A DNA stretch of 64,000 nucleotides from Acinetobacter geminorum (GTDB lineage Bacteria; Pseudomonadota; Gammaproteobacteria; Pseudomonadales; Moraxellaceae): positions 62,001 to 126,000 of the forward strand of contig NZ_JABELE010000001.1 of the NCBI RefSeq assembly GCF_013009345.1, read 5' to 3'. Of the stretch, positions 18,513 through 28,294 are shown piece after piece. A program made the position numbers and the translations under genes. Each line of letters starts with the position of its first letter. The stretch's first letter is position 1. The notes beneath the pieces were generated by a model, which searched no databases, had not been told where the DNA came from, and was given only the letters and a program-made list of their open reading frames with translations.

Positions 18513-18721
18513 TTAAGACTCTAATATTGGGCTATTTGCAAAAAATCATAAAAGGCATTGTAACCTTGTACTATGGCGAGTAGATGTAAAAAAAATGATT
18601 CATGCGTCAATTTTTAAACAGAATTTTGGCGCAATGACATAATTTGTATAGCAATTCATCATTTAAGCGCATAAGTTAAAGATCATCGAAATTAAACAAT
18701 AAAAGATTAGAGCCGTGGACT

Positions 18722-20140
18722 ATGAGTGAACAACAACCAAAATTTGAGATTCGTGATGAAGAACAGCTTTCAGTCGATTTGATTGAAGCACAATATGCGT
18801 TAAAAGAAAGTCGGGGCAAACCCAACGCTAAGAGCACACTAATATTAATGAGTGGTATTGAGCTGGCTGGAAAAGGCGAGGCTGTTAAGCAACTTCGTGA
18901 ATGGCTAGATCCACGATATTTACGAGTCAAAGCAGACGCGCCACGTGTGCTGACAGATACAGAAGCATTTTGGCAATCTTACTCGGAGTTCATTCCGACT
19001 GAAGGGCAAATTGTGGTGATGTTTGGCAACTGGTATAGCGATTTGCTCGTCACGGCAACGCACGTGTCTGAACCTTTGGATGAAGCACGCTTTGATGCTT
19101 ACGTTGAAAATATGCGGGCATTTGAGCAAGATTTAAAAAATAACTATGTCGATGTGGTTAAAGTCTGGTTCGATCTGTCATGGAAATCGCTGCAAAAACG
19201 TTTAGACAAGATAGATCCATCTGAACAGCACTGGCATAAACTGCATGGCCTAGACTGGCGTAATAAAAAACAATATGACACTTTGCAAAAGTTACGTCGT
19301 CGTTTTACCGACGATTGGTACATTATTGATGGCGAAGATGAAAAGCGGCGTGATCAGTTTTTTGCTCAATACCTTTTACAACACATGCGTCAACTTCCAG
19401 AGCATGAAACCGAAGTTAAAGGAAAATGGCAACAAGCCCAAATTCCCGAGAGTTTATTAAACCCTTCTAACGAACCACTTGAAAAAGCAGAATATAAAAA
19501 AGAACTCGATAAACTAAGCAAAAAAATTGCTGATTCAATGCGTTTCGATAAACGCAATGTCGTCATTGCTTTTGAAGGCATGGACGCAGCTGGTAAAGGT
19601 GGGGCCATTAAGCGAATCGTTAAAAACCTAGACCCGCGTGAATATGATATTCACTGTATTGGAGCACCTGAACGTTTTGAAGCACGTCATCCTTACTTAT
19701 GGCGCTTTTGGAACCGCATTAATGAGGCCGAAAAAATCACGATTTTTGATCGGACATGGTATGGACGTGTACTCGTTGAACGTGTCGAAGGTTTTGCTTC
19801 ACCTTTAGAATGGCAGCGTGCCTATGATGAAATAAACCGCTTTGAAAAAGATTTATTTGATAGTCAAACGATTGTAGTAAAAATTTGGCTGGCGATTAGT
19901 AAAGATGAGCAAGAGCAGCGTTTTAAGGCCAGAGAAGAAACACCGCATAAACGCTTTAAAATTACCGCAGAGGATTGGCGTAATCGTGATAAGTGGGACG
20001 ATTATTTAAAAGCGGCCGCAGATATGTTTGAGCGAACTAGTACTGAATATGCACCTTGGTATATTGTCGCAACCGATGATAAATATACGGCACGTTTAGA
20101 AGTGTTGAAGGCCATTTTAAAACAGCTGAGAGCAGACTAA
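18722..20140 (+). CDS. pap: Polyphosphate:AMP phosphotransferase (tandem PPK2 domains)
   Basis: Class II PPK2 enzyme that phosphorylates AMP to ADP with polyphosphate, originally characterised from Acinetobacter johnsonii. The 472-residue length fits that enzyme. Two PPK2 units are visible, with P-loops SGIELAGKGEAV (about residues 44-55) and EGMDAAGKGGAI (about 285-296); the second unit also has DRTWYGRVLVERVEGF. In tandem PPK2 proteins the C-terminal unit is the catalytic one. The GTG-AGCC-like leader lacks a strong ribosome site, but the ATG is the first in frame. Likely role: energy buffering from polyphosphate. Confidence 0.94.
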   Translation: MSEQQPKFEIRDEEQLSVDLIEAQYALKESRGKPNAKSTLILMSGIELAGKGEAVKQLREWLDPRYLRVKADAPRVLTDTEAFWQSYSEFIPTEGQIVVMFGNWYSDLLVTATHVSEPLDEARFDAYVENMRAFEQDLKNNYVDVVKVWFDLSWKSLQKRLDKIDPSEQHWHKLHGLDWRNKKQYDTLQKLRRRFTDDWYIIDGEDEKRRDQFFAQYLLQHMRQLPEHETEVKGKWQQAQIPESLLNPSNEPLEKAEYKKELDKLSKKIADSMRFDKRNVVIAFEGMDAAGKGGAIKRIVKNLDPREYDIHCIGAPERFEARHPYLWRFWNRINEAEKITIFDRTWYGRVLVERVEGFASPLEWQRAYDEINRFEKDLFDSQTIVVKIWLAISKDEQEQRFKAREETPHKRFKITAEDWRNRDKWDDYLKAAADMFERTSTEYAPWYIVATDDKYTARLEVLKAILKQLRAD

Positions 20141-20150
20141 GCTCTCAGCT
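20124..20150. terminator. Hairpin across the pap stop codon
   Basis: AGCTGAGAGC and GCTCTCAGCT form a perfect 10-bp stem around a 7-base loop that contains the pap stop codon. It lies between convergent genes. There is no T tract, so it may act as an RNA-stabilising or weak bidirectional terminator structure. Confidence 0.5.
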
Positions 20151-20162
20151 ACAAGGCAAACA

Positions 20163-20669
20163 TTAATTTACAATAGTGCTACGGCTTTTTTGCTGAATAC
20201 GTTTTGCAAGGTTATAACTATCATTCAGATGAGTTTCTGCTATTTTTTTCATCATGAAATAGCCCAAACTTGCTGCTACAATTTGCCCACCTAGTGGTAT
20301 AAATTTAGTCACCTGTTTCGTTACGATTTTGCCAAGAAAGCCATTAAATGTTTTTTTAACTGTAGTACGCGCTACTACAAAGCCTGAAAATTCAAAACCG
20401 CGTTTACGTAATTCATCCCAATGAATTGTTTTAGTTTTCGGGTCGTAGACACTCACGTGTTCAGGTGCTAAGCCAAAACGGGAATTGATATCTGGAATAA
20501 GGTACGACAAAATTCCCAAATCGACTGCCACGTCAAAAAAAGGAATCGGTACAATTGCCGCTCCTGCTGAGACGTAAGCTCGTTTTTTGATGAGATCATG
20601 ACACTCATCGCGAATTTGTTCCAGATTTAGGCTAGGATCAATATAGTCAGGAATCTTGTCAATTTTCAT
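20163..20669 (-). CDS. Conserved hypothetical membrane-associated protein
   Basis: A 168-residue protein I cannot assign. I chose the ATG at 20669 (product begins MKIDKIPDYID), preceded by AGGTAG; a longer TTG frame to 20729 lacks that support. Features are a helical N-terminus (residues 10-30), a hydrophobic stretch SAGAAIVPIPFFDVAVDLGI (about 34-53) and a second one FIPLGGQIVAASLGYFM (about 122-138). The glycine- and alanine-rich pattern resembles DUF697/EcsC-like membrane-interacting proteins, but this is only a resemblance. It is convergent with pap. Confidence 0.7.
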   Translation of the reverse strand: MKIDKIPDYIDPSLNLEQIRDECHDLIKKRAYVSAGAAIVPIPFFDVAVDLGILSYLIPDINSRFGLAPEHVSVYDPKTKTIHWDELRKRGFEFSGFVVARTTVKKTFNGFLGKIVTKQVTKFIPLGGQIVAASLGYFMMKKIAETHLNDSYNLAKRIQQKSRSTIVN

Positions 20670-20837
20670 AATGTCTACCTGTATAAGTTTCTTGATGGCG
20701 TCATTTAAACCAAGTGTAAGTGACCCCAAAGTTAAATTATGCTGTGTTTAAAACAACGTGACATAGTCAGATTCAGTTGTATAGTAATGAATGTTTATGA
20801 TTTTGTGCATAAATTATGCAAGCAGGATATGAAATAA

Positions 20838-23800
20838 ATGGGGATTCATGTTATTCAAAGTCAACGTATTGATGTGTTGTTGCAAGGTGTATTGACGTCT
20901 ACATCTCAAGCTTCAACGCATCCATTACAGGTTTTGAAAACCCAGCATTTTATTGTTCCAAGTCCTGCGGTCGAGCAGTGGCTGATACAAAAACTTGCAG
21001 AACAGCAAGGCATGAGTGCTAATTACCAGTTTCACCAACGGGTACGCGGCTTCCAGTGGTACGCCTACCAGCAAGTTTTAACTGCGCATAAAGAACAGGT
21101 TCGTAAAGCGAACATCCCACGTTTAATTTTTAAATGGCGGGTGCATCAAGCTTTGCACGAATTCATTCAACCTGACACGATAAGTATAGATTCATCGCAT
21201 CCTTTGCATTCTATTGTTCAGCGTATTTATGACAGCGCAGATCGACTTGAACAAGGCATAGACAAACAATTAAAAAAACAAAAAATGCTGTACTGGGTCG
21301 CTGAGCAGGTTGCTGATCTATTTAGTAACTATATGATTTATCGTGGGCAATGTCAGCGTGGTTGTGAAAATAGTTGTACCTGTCCGGAAAACTGGTTGTC
21401 TGCTTGGGGGCAGGGCCGAGCACTAGATATTGAAAAATATATTGTGCAAAAAGATGAAGAAGTGACTGCTTTTGCATTACATCAAACTGAGGAGCTAGAA
21501 CGTTGGCAGCGTTGGTTGTGGCAACAACATTTTCATGATGACTTTTTGCAGATGCAGCAAATTGATGCATTGTTTTGGCAAGAGTTAGATCATCCAGACC
21601 GCAGTAAGCGTGCTATTTCAAGATTACCTAATCAGGTGGTGATCTTTACGTTATTAGATTTGCCGCCAAGCCAGTTACAGTTCTTGCGCCGTTTAGGCCA
21701 ATACGTTGATGTACTGATTTTGCACTATAACCCTTCACAAGAATATTGGGCCGATAGTGTCGATCCACTCTGGAAGCAGCGTTATGATTTAGGTGTAAAA
21801 GAGCGTTTTATTGCGAAAAATCCAAAGGCTACTGATACTGAAATTAGCGATTTCTTTAATAAATTTACACTCAATTTTAATGCTGAAGCGCGTGAGTCTA
21901 GACATCCGCTTTTAACCAGATTAGGAAAACAAGCCCGCGACCACTTTTCACTATTATCAAATTTATCTACGGGTGAAGAGGGTAAATGGGTTGATGCTTT
22001 TGTGGATGATTTCCCTGAAAGTTTACTCGGTAAAGTTCAGTCAGATATTTTGCATTTAGTGGAACCTCAAGCTAAGCAATATGAACTCGCTCCAGACGAT
22101 GACTCTATTCAGATCCATGTTTGTCATTCAACTTTACGTCAGCTTGAAGTTTTAAAAGAGCAATTGATTGGTTGGTTGGCCAAAGCACATGAACAGCCGC
22201 GCCGACCAAACGATATTTTAGTTTTAGTTCCTAATTTGGCCGACATAGAGCCTTTAATTCGAAGTGTATTTCCTGCTACTGCCACTGAGCCGGGTGTGCA
22301 TTTGCCAGTCAAGATTGCAGGTGTTGCATCACTTGATGCACTGAATGCTTGGCGTGCCGTAATTGGGCGTATTCAGCTGATGCAAGGACGTTTTAGCTTT
22401 GATGATTTTGCTGACTGGTTAAGCTTGCATGCGACTCAGCAACGATACGAACTTGAATATGCTCAGGTTGAGCGAATTTTAAATTTACTCGCCGATGCAG
22501 GCTTTAAACGAGGATTGGATGCAGAGCATCTCAAGCGCAGTTTGTGTGAGGGTGATGATGATTATCGATATAGTTTTAAATTTGCCTTAGAGCGATTGGC
22601 CCTTGGCATTGCTGTGCCTGTGCATGCAACATTTAATCAGGTGTTGAGTTATGCCAAAGTTCAACCGAGCGATTTCGAGTTGGTGGGTACACTCATTCAG
22701 ATTTATCAGGATTTGAATGAGCGTCGTGATTGGCTTACTCTGCATGAGCAGGGGAAAGTCTATACCGTTGAATATTGGCTTCAGGTACTGAGCAAAGATA
22801 TTGTTGAATTTGAGCAGGTTGGTGTTGCTGCCCTAAAAGCTGTGCGAGAAATTGTTAAAAAACAAGAGCGAATGTTGACCCTCGCAAGCTATTACGCCGA
22901 GACAGAAACAGGAACTTTGCGCAAAATCACCTTGCCACTACCTTATATTATTGAAGAAATTCAACGGACTTTAGAAAGTCAAAGTGCGCAAGCTGAGCCG
23001 ACTGGGCAAATTACTTTTGCCCAAATTGGACACATTCGACCGTTACCTTATCGTTTAATGGTCATGCTAAATCTTGATGCAGGGCAATTTCCAAACCGCG
23101 ATACCCATGTTCCATTTGATTTAATGGATGCACTGCGCCAACAGTTAGGTGACCGCTCTCGACTTGAAGATGATCAAGGTGCTTTTTTAGATGCTTTATT
23201 ATTAGCACAAGACAATTTATGGCTGTTTTATAACGGTTTTGATGTGAATGATGGTGAGGTGCGAGAACCTTCCAGTATTCTTCAAGAGTTCCGTGAACAC
23301 CTTGCCTTGATTGTGAAAGCTGAAGATGGTGTACCTGAAAATGTAGTTATTGAAGGAATTGAGATTCCATCACAATTAAAACAACTCTATCACTTACATG
23401 ACTTACAGCCCTTTGATCCGAAAGGTTTTACTGTAGAAAAAAGTGTTATTCGCTATCAAGATCATTGGTTTAAGGTCGCTTCACAAATTCAGCAAATTTC
23501 AGGAAACCGTCAACCTTGGGCGAATACGACCTATCCGCTGCAAGCCCCTGACATGTTGGTTTTAGATAGCCAGCAATGGATACAGGATGTGACATTCCCT
23601 GCACGCCTCTATTTAAAAACTTTAGGGGTAGAAAACTTAGGAAGTGTCGGAGTGCTCGACCAAAATGAACCTTTGCTATTAGATGGTTTAGGGCGCTATG
23701 CGATCCGACATTTTTTACAACAATCTGAACAGCAAGCACAACCTGAAGTATTAATTGATCAGTTGCCTGTAGGTAAAGTCAAATATAGCGCATGGCAACA

Positions 23801-24473
23801 AGGTGTTTTTGAGCAAGAATGTTTGCTTGAACGCCTTCATCATTATGCACCTGCAGTGACACAAACAACTCAGCGTATTTGGCGAATTGCTAAACAGCTT
23901 CATATGAATATTACCGTTCCGAAGTCTGAAACTCGGGACTGGGTCAGCATGGAACCTTCAAGTGCTCGCGCAAAAAGACGTGCTAAAGTTTGGTTAGAAT
24001 ATCTGCTCTGGTTAGCTTATTTGAATGAGGGTAGTGCCGGAGCTGAAAAGCGCCGTATTGTGGTTTTTAGTGATCAAACTGTGATTTGTAGTGGTGTAAG
24101 TTCTGAGCAAGCTCGGCAATATTTACAGCCATGGTTTAAAATCTGGCGTCATGCACAGCAACAACCTTTGGTTCTACCAGCAGCTTTATTATTAAAGCCG
24201 CTAGAAAAAGCTAAAGCATATCAGTGGGAAACAGCAGATCAGGCAGAAAAAGCAAAACTGGATGAGAAGAGCTACACTGAGCTGTTAAAATACTGGAATG
24301 AAACAGGGTCATTTACCACAATGGATATGACTCAAAATGAAGCTTGCAAGTTGCATCGAGACTGGAGCTTTATTTTACAAGAACAAGATGCGCAAGCTTT
24401 GCTTCAACATGCTTGTGATGAGTTTGCGTATGATCTGTATCATCCGGTTTTTCAATTTCAACATTCGGAGTAA
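20838..24473 (+). CDS. recC: Exodeoxyribonuclease V subunit gamma (RecC)
   Basis: RecC is the inactive-helicase subunit of RecBCD that splits the duplex and recognises Chi. The 1211-residue length is close to E. coli RecC (1122). Recognisable segments are the N-terminal FIVPSPAVEQWL, VFTLLDLPPSQLQ-type helicase-fold strands, and ILVLVPNLADIEPLI around residue 455. The ATG at 20838 has AGGAT about 10 bases upstream. recB follows after 3 bp, so the two are coupled. The order recC-recB-recD without ptrA is seen here. Confidence 0.95.
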   Translation: MGIHVIQSQRIDVLLQGVLTSTSQASTHPLQVLKTQHFIVPSPAVEQWLIQKLAEQQGMSANYQFHQRVRGFQWYAYQQVLTAHKEQVRKANIPRLIFKWRVHQALHEFIQPDTISIDSSHPLHSIVQRIYDSADRLEQGIDKQLKKQKMLYWVAEQVADLFSNYMIYRGQCQRGCENSCTCPENWLSAWGQGRALDIEKYIVQKDEEVTAFALHQTEELERWQRWLWQQHFHDDFLQMQQIDALFWQELDHPDRSKRAISRLPNQVVIFTLLDLPPSQLQFLRRLGQYVDVLILHYNPSQEYWADSVDPLWKQRYDLGVKERFIAKNPKATDTEISDFFNKFTLNFNAEARESRHPLLTRLGKQARDHFSLLSNLSTGEEGKWVDAFVDDFPESLLGKVQSDILHLVEPQAKQYELAPDDDSIQIHVCHSTLRQLEVLKEQLIGWLAKAHEQPRRPNDILVLVPNLADIEPLIRSVFPATATEPGVHLPVKIAGVASLDALNAWRAVIGRIQLMQGRFSFDDFADWLSLHATQQRYELEYAQVERILNLLADAGFKRGLDAEHLKRSLCEGDDDYRYSFKFALERLALGIAVPVHATFNQVLSYAKVQPSDFELVGTLIQIYQDLNERRDWLTLHEQGKVYTVEYWLQVLSKDIVEFEQVGVAALKAVREIVKKQERMLTLASYYAETETGTLRKITLPLPYIIEEIQRTLESQSAQAEPTGQITFAQIGHIRPLPYRLMVMLNLDAGQFPNRDTHVPFDLMDALRQQLGDRSRLEDDQGAFLDALLLAQDNLWLFYNGFDVNDGEVREPSSILQEFREHLALIVKAEDGVPENVVIEGIEIPSQLKQLYHLHDLQPFDPKGFTVEKSVIRYQDHWFKVASQIQQISGNRQPWANTTYPLQAPDMLVLDSQQWIQDVTFPARLYLKTLGVENLGSVGVLDQNEPLLLDGLGRYAIRHFLQQSEQQAQPEVLIDQLPVGKVKYSAWQQGVFEQECLLERLHHYAPAVTQTTQRIWRIAKQLHMNITVPKSETRDWVSMEPSSARAKRRAKVWLEYLLWLAYLNEGSAGAEKRRIVVFSDQTVICSGVSSEQARQYLQPWFKIWRHAQQQPLVLPAALLLKPLEKAKAYQWETADQAEKAKLDEKSYTELLKYWNETGSFTTMDMTQNEACKLHRDWSFILQEQDAQALLQHACDEFAYDLYHPVFQFQHSE

Positions 24474-24476
24474 GAC

Positions 24477-27400
24477 ATGAACTCAAGAGTACAGGTGTCT
24501 TATCAACCTATTATTGATATTGAATTTAGTGGTTTACACTTAATTGAAGCTTCGGCAGGTACAGGAAAAACCTATACTTTATCGAGCTTAATGGTCCGTA
24601 TCTTTCTCGAAAAATACTTGCCTAGACAAGTCATTGCGACCACGTTTACCCGTGCAGCCGCTGCTGAGTTAAAAAGCCGTATTCGCGCCCGTTTGATCGA
24701 AACGTATCGTTACTTAGAGACCAAACGCAGTTTTACAGAACAAGAAATACTTACGCAGGCCGAGCAAGAGCCTGACTTATTACTCCAACATATTTTAAAA
24801 AGCTTTGCGACGCGTATTGCCTATGCGTGTGAGCGTTTAAAATTGGTCATCGATCAGTTAGACGAGTTATTTGTCGGGACACTCGATAGCTTTAGCCAAA
24901 AACTATTACGTGAGTTTGCCTTTGAGAGTGGCAAAATTGAACGCGCTCAAATTACCGATGATGCCAAAACTTATAGCCGACAACTGATTCATGATGTTTT
25001 ACGTGAATGGATACAGTCTCAACCTCAAACCGTAATTGATGCTTTATATCTGGCAGGAGAGTTAAAAAGTGTCGATAGTTTTGTCAAACTGGTCGAAGAC
25101 TCACTTAACTTTAGTTCTGCTCATTTTAAACTTCCCGAAAAACCAACCATTCAATTTGAACAACTTGCTCAGCTCAAACAGTTGGCAACAGAAATTGACT
25201 TAAGTCTTTTAGAGCCGTATTACTTGCTTGATGGCGAACACTATAAGCATGTGAGCGGGACGGTATTTCGTAATGGGGCGTTTAACAAATTATTTAGCGA
25301 GTGTTTACCGCAGCTTTTGCAAGTTCTAACGCAAAGCGACAGCATTTTGGTTTTTGATGGGTCTTTGACTGCACAACGTGAGCTTGTTTTTAAGTTTTTA
25401 GGTCAACTTGTCGATCAAAAAGTTTTCAAGAAATGTCCTGCTGAAATTTCAGATGGTTTCTATCAACATCCTTGTATTCAACAGATTCAACAGCTATTTG
25501 GTGTGCTGAAAAACTATGCCGAGCAGTTCGACCAGCTTCATATTTTTTTAAAAGCCTATTTATGTGTTGAGGTTAAAAAACGTTTACCACAAGTTTTACA
25601 AAATAAAGGTGAAACTACTTTTTCTCAGCAAATTCGAACACTTTCTGAAGCTTTAAAAGGTGAACAGGGACAGCGTTTCGCTGTGTTTGTGCAGGCGCGT
25701 TATCCCTTAATTTTGGTCGATGAATTTCAGGATACCAACCAAGATCAAGACGACATGCTGGCGAGCATTTGGCGCCATCCAGAGCGCTACCACAAAGGCT
25801 GCATGATTATGGTAGGTGACCGTAAACAGGCAATTTACGGTTTCCGTGGTGGGGATATGCTCACCTTTTTAAATGCCTATAAAGATATTCAAGCCAAACA
25901 TGGCCGCGAATATAAGTTAATTCATAACCATCGTTCCGTTGCAGATCTGGTTAAAGTGGTCGACGCCTTATTTCAAAGGCAAATCGACTTTGGTGAAGAG
26001 GTTCAATATGACCCAATTCGAGCGGGCACTCGACCTCATCCTGTACTGATTGAGCAGAACAATCATAATCCTTACCCTTTGCGCTGGTTAATGCTCAAAG
26101 ATAAAGAAACAGAGGCTCAGCAAGTTGCATGGAAGATTCGAGATCTACTTAACCAGTCACATGCCGGACAACTATATTTTCAAAAAGATGCTCAGACTCA
26201 AACCTTAAATGAAGACGATATTGCGGTATTGTCTCGTAATCATGATGGGCTGGATAAAGTTCAATTTGAGCTAGAGCGTTTAGGAATACGAGTTAACAGG
26301 CCATCAAAACGAAGTGTTTTCGATTGCTCGATTGCTCAAGATGTGGGTGCTTTGTTGACTGCCATACTTCATCCTTACGATGAGGCAAAAGTGAAGCGAG
26401 CTTTAATTAGCCGTCTATTTGCTATGGACCTGAAACAGCTGTTGCAACTTGAGCAGACAGCCGAAGGGTTAAGCCAGTTTATGACTGGTTTTGACACGAT
26501 TAGAGAGTTGTGGTCCGCTCAAGGCTTTTTAGTGGCATGGCAACAATGTCTCATCCAGTTTGATATATGGCAAAATTTAGTTGCTGCTCAAAGTAAAGAT
26601 AATGAACGGGTTGTCGTGAACTTGCGTCATTTAACTGAAATTTTGAGTCAGCACAGTGAGAAATACTCAGGCGCGCAAAACCTTTACCATTGGTATCTCA
26701 AACAGTTGAGTTCTCCTCTTGATCGTGATTGGGAGTTAGAGCGTAAATTATCGAGTGAAGCTGGTGTTCAGCTCATGACAATTCACCAGTCAAAAGGGCT
26801 GGAATTTAAGATTGTATTTTTACTAGGTGCAGACAAGCCCTTTCGAGAAAATAATAAAACACTCAATTTTTCGACCCAAGACATTGTCAAACCAGACTCA
26901 AACCAGACTTTGACTCGACGTGTCGTTGCGATTGCTGACAAGACCTATTTGAATGAAATAGAACTTAAGCAGCACGAAGAACGAGCGCTCGCTGAACAGA
27001 ATCGGCTTTGGTATGTTGCTTTAACGCGAGCAAGCCACCGCGTCTATGCTGTTCTACAAGATATTGATGGCAAGTCAGTATCAGGCCTCGCGTTTTGGAA
27101 AAATAGGACTGAGCCTTTTCAACATCGTTGCTGTACGGATGAAATGGTTTTGGAGCAGATTCCACAGACAATTCACTTAGCCAAACAAACAAGTATTATT
27201 GAAATACAAGCACAACGGTTTCCTGAACAGCGTTTTTATTCGAGAGGTAAAACTAGTTTCAGTTACTTGGCACAGCATTTAAAACATAAAGCTGGCACAG
27301 ATTTATTGGCGAGTCAGAGCAATGATGCTGTATTAGCAGAAGATGAGTTAGACTTAATCAACACTGCTGAAGCAAGCAGTGCTCAGCCGATTGACTGGAT

Positions 27401-28175
27401 AAAGAGTAACTTCCCTCGAGGAACGCTTGCCGGTAATTTCTTGCATGAAATATTTGAACATATCGACTTTCAATGTTCAGATGAGTGGATCATAGAAATA
27501 CGTCGTCGTTTTAAAAATGACTATAGTGGCCTTTGGCAAGATTTACTTAATAAATATAACGAGAGTTTCCCAGAGCAAGAGGACGCCGAGAACCTGCTTT
27601 ACCAGTCAGTTGCAGACTGGTTGAAAGATATTTTGCGAACACCGCTTTATCAAGGTTTCCGGCTCAATCAGCTTCAACAAGAACAGTATTTGTCAGAGTT
27701 TCCATTTTATTTGGCGCTCTCAGATCGAGTTTTAGCCATGACACGTATTCAGCAACTCTTCGCTGAGTATGGGTTGAATATGCCGGAGTTACTTGAGGCT
27801 CGCTCAGCACGTTACCTCAATGGTTCTATCGATTTGGTTTATTTTGATGGGCAGCGTTATCACATTGCCGATTATAAAAGTAATTACTTAGGTGATGATC
27901 TTGCAGACTATCGTAGCGATAGCATTGCTCAAAGTATGTCTTTGGCAAGTTACTGGCTACAAGCAGGTTTATATCTCGTTGCGTTACACCGCTATTTGCA
28001 AGTCAAAATGCAGGATTATCAGATTGAGCAACATTTGGGTGGGGCAACTTATCTTTACTTACGTGGTATGAATGGTGAAGCGGAGCAGGGGTATTATTAC
28101 TGGGAACCTAGTGTCGAGTTTATCCTTCGTCTTGATGCCATTTTGGGATATTTTGCTGAGGATAAAATAGCATGA
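24477..28175 (+). CDS. recB: Exodeoxyribonuclease V subunit beta (RecB)
   Basis: RecB combines a 3'-5' SF1 helicase with the nuclease of RecBCD. In the 1232-residue product, motif I is EASAGTGKTYTLSSL (about residues 24-38), motif II is LVDEFQDTNQDQDD (about 412-425) and motif III is GDRKQAIYGFRGGD. Motif V is TIHQSKGLEFKIV and motif VI is LWYVALTRAS. The C-terminal nuclease carries the catalytic GSIDLVY and ADYKSNY motifs (near residues 1119 and 1135). All active-site residues appear intact. It begins 3 bp after recC. Confidence 0.97.
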   Translation: MNSRVQVSYQPIIDIEFSGLHLIEASAGTGKTYTLSSLMVRIFLEKYLPRQVIATTFTRAAAAELKSRIRARLIETYRYLETKRSFTEQEILTQAEQEPDLLLQHILKSFATRIAYACERLKLVIDQLDELFVGTLDSFSQKLLREFAFESGKIERAQITDDAKTYSRQLIHDVLREWIQSQPQTVIDALYLAGELKSVDSFVKLVEDSLNFSSAHFKLPEKPTIQFEQLAQLKQLATEIDLSLLEPYYLLDGEHYKHVSGTVFRNGAFNKLFSECLPQLLQVLTQSDSILVFDGSLTAQRELVFKFLGQLVDQKVFKKCPAEISDGFYQHPCIQQIQQLFGVLKNYAEQFDQLHIFLKAYLCVEVKKRLPQVLQNKGETTFSQQIRTLSEALKGEQGQRFAVFVQARYPLILVDEFQDTNQDQDDMLASIWRHPERYHKGCMIMVGDRKQAIYGFRGGDMLTFLNAYKDIQAKHGREYKLIHNHRSVADLVKVVDALFQRQIDFGEEVQYDPIRAGTRPHPVLIEQNNHNPYPLRWLMLKDKETEAQQVAWKIRDLLNQSHAGQLYFQKDAQTQTLNEDDIAVLSRNHDGLDKVQFELERLGIRVNRPSKRSVFDCSIAQDVGALLTAILHPYDEAKVKRALISRLFAMDLKQLLQLEQTAEGLSQFMTGFDTIRELWSAQGFLVAWQQCLIQFDIWQNLVAAQSKDNERVVVNLRHLTEILSQHSEKYSGAQNLYHWYLKQLSSPLDRDWELERKLSSEAGVQLMTIHQSKGLEFKIVFLLGADKPFRENNKTLNFSTQDIVKPDSNQTLTRRVVAIADKTYLNEIELKQHEERALAEQNRLWYVALTRASHRVYAVLQDIDGKSVSGLAFWKNRTEPFQHRCCTDEMVLEQIPQTIHLAKQTSIIEIQAQRFPEQRFYSRGKTSFSYLAQHLKHKAGTDLLASQSNDAVLAEDELDLINTAEASSAQPIDWIKSNFPRGTLAGNFLHEIFEHIDFQCSDEWIIEIRRRFKNDYSGLWQDLLNKYNESFPEQEDAENLLYQSVADWLKDILRTPLYQGFRLNQLQQEQYLSEFPFYLALSDRVLAMTRIQQLFAEYGLNMPELLEARSARYLNGSIDLVYFDGQRYHIADYKSNYLGDDLADYRSDSIAQSMSLASYWLQAGLYLVALHRYLQVKMQDYQIEQHLGGATYLYLRGMNGEAEQGYYYWEPSVEFILRLDAILGYFAEDKIA

Positions 28176-28222
28176 AAAATGCTGATAAAAAGCGTAATTT
28201 GAAGATTAACAAATACTTGACA

Positions 28223-28294
28223 TGTGGATAAGCCTGTCTATAACCATGTGGACAAGCGTGTGGAAAACTAGGTGGATAAGTGTGTGGACAATCT
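28223..28294. repeat. 12-bp tandem repeat (six units) at the recD start, DnaA-box-like
   Basis: Six head-to-tail units of exactly 12 bp begin at 28223, 28235, 28247, 28259, 28271 and 28283. The core is TGTGGATAA or a close variant. Unit 1 is the exact reverse complement of the DnaA box TTATCCACA. Units 3 and 6 read TGTGGACAA, unit 4 TGTGGAAAA and unit 5 GGTGGATAA; unit 2 (TGTCTATAA) is the most diverged. The repeat fills the recB-recD gap. Unit 5 supplies the likely recD ribosome site (AGGTGG) and unit 6 its GTG start. Confidence 0.85.

Noticed and set aside
28223..28294. CRISPR-like array at the recD start
   Set aside because: Units are 12 bp, directly adjacent and without spacers, so it is a simple tandem repeat.
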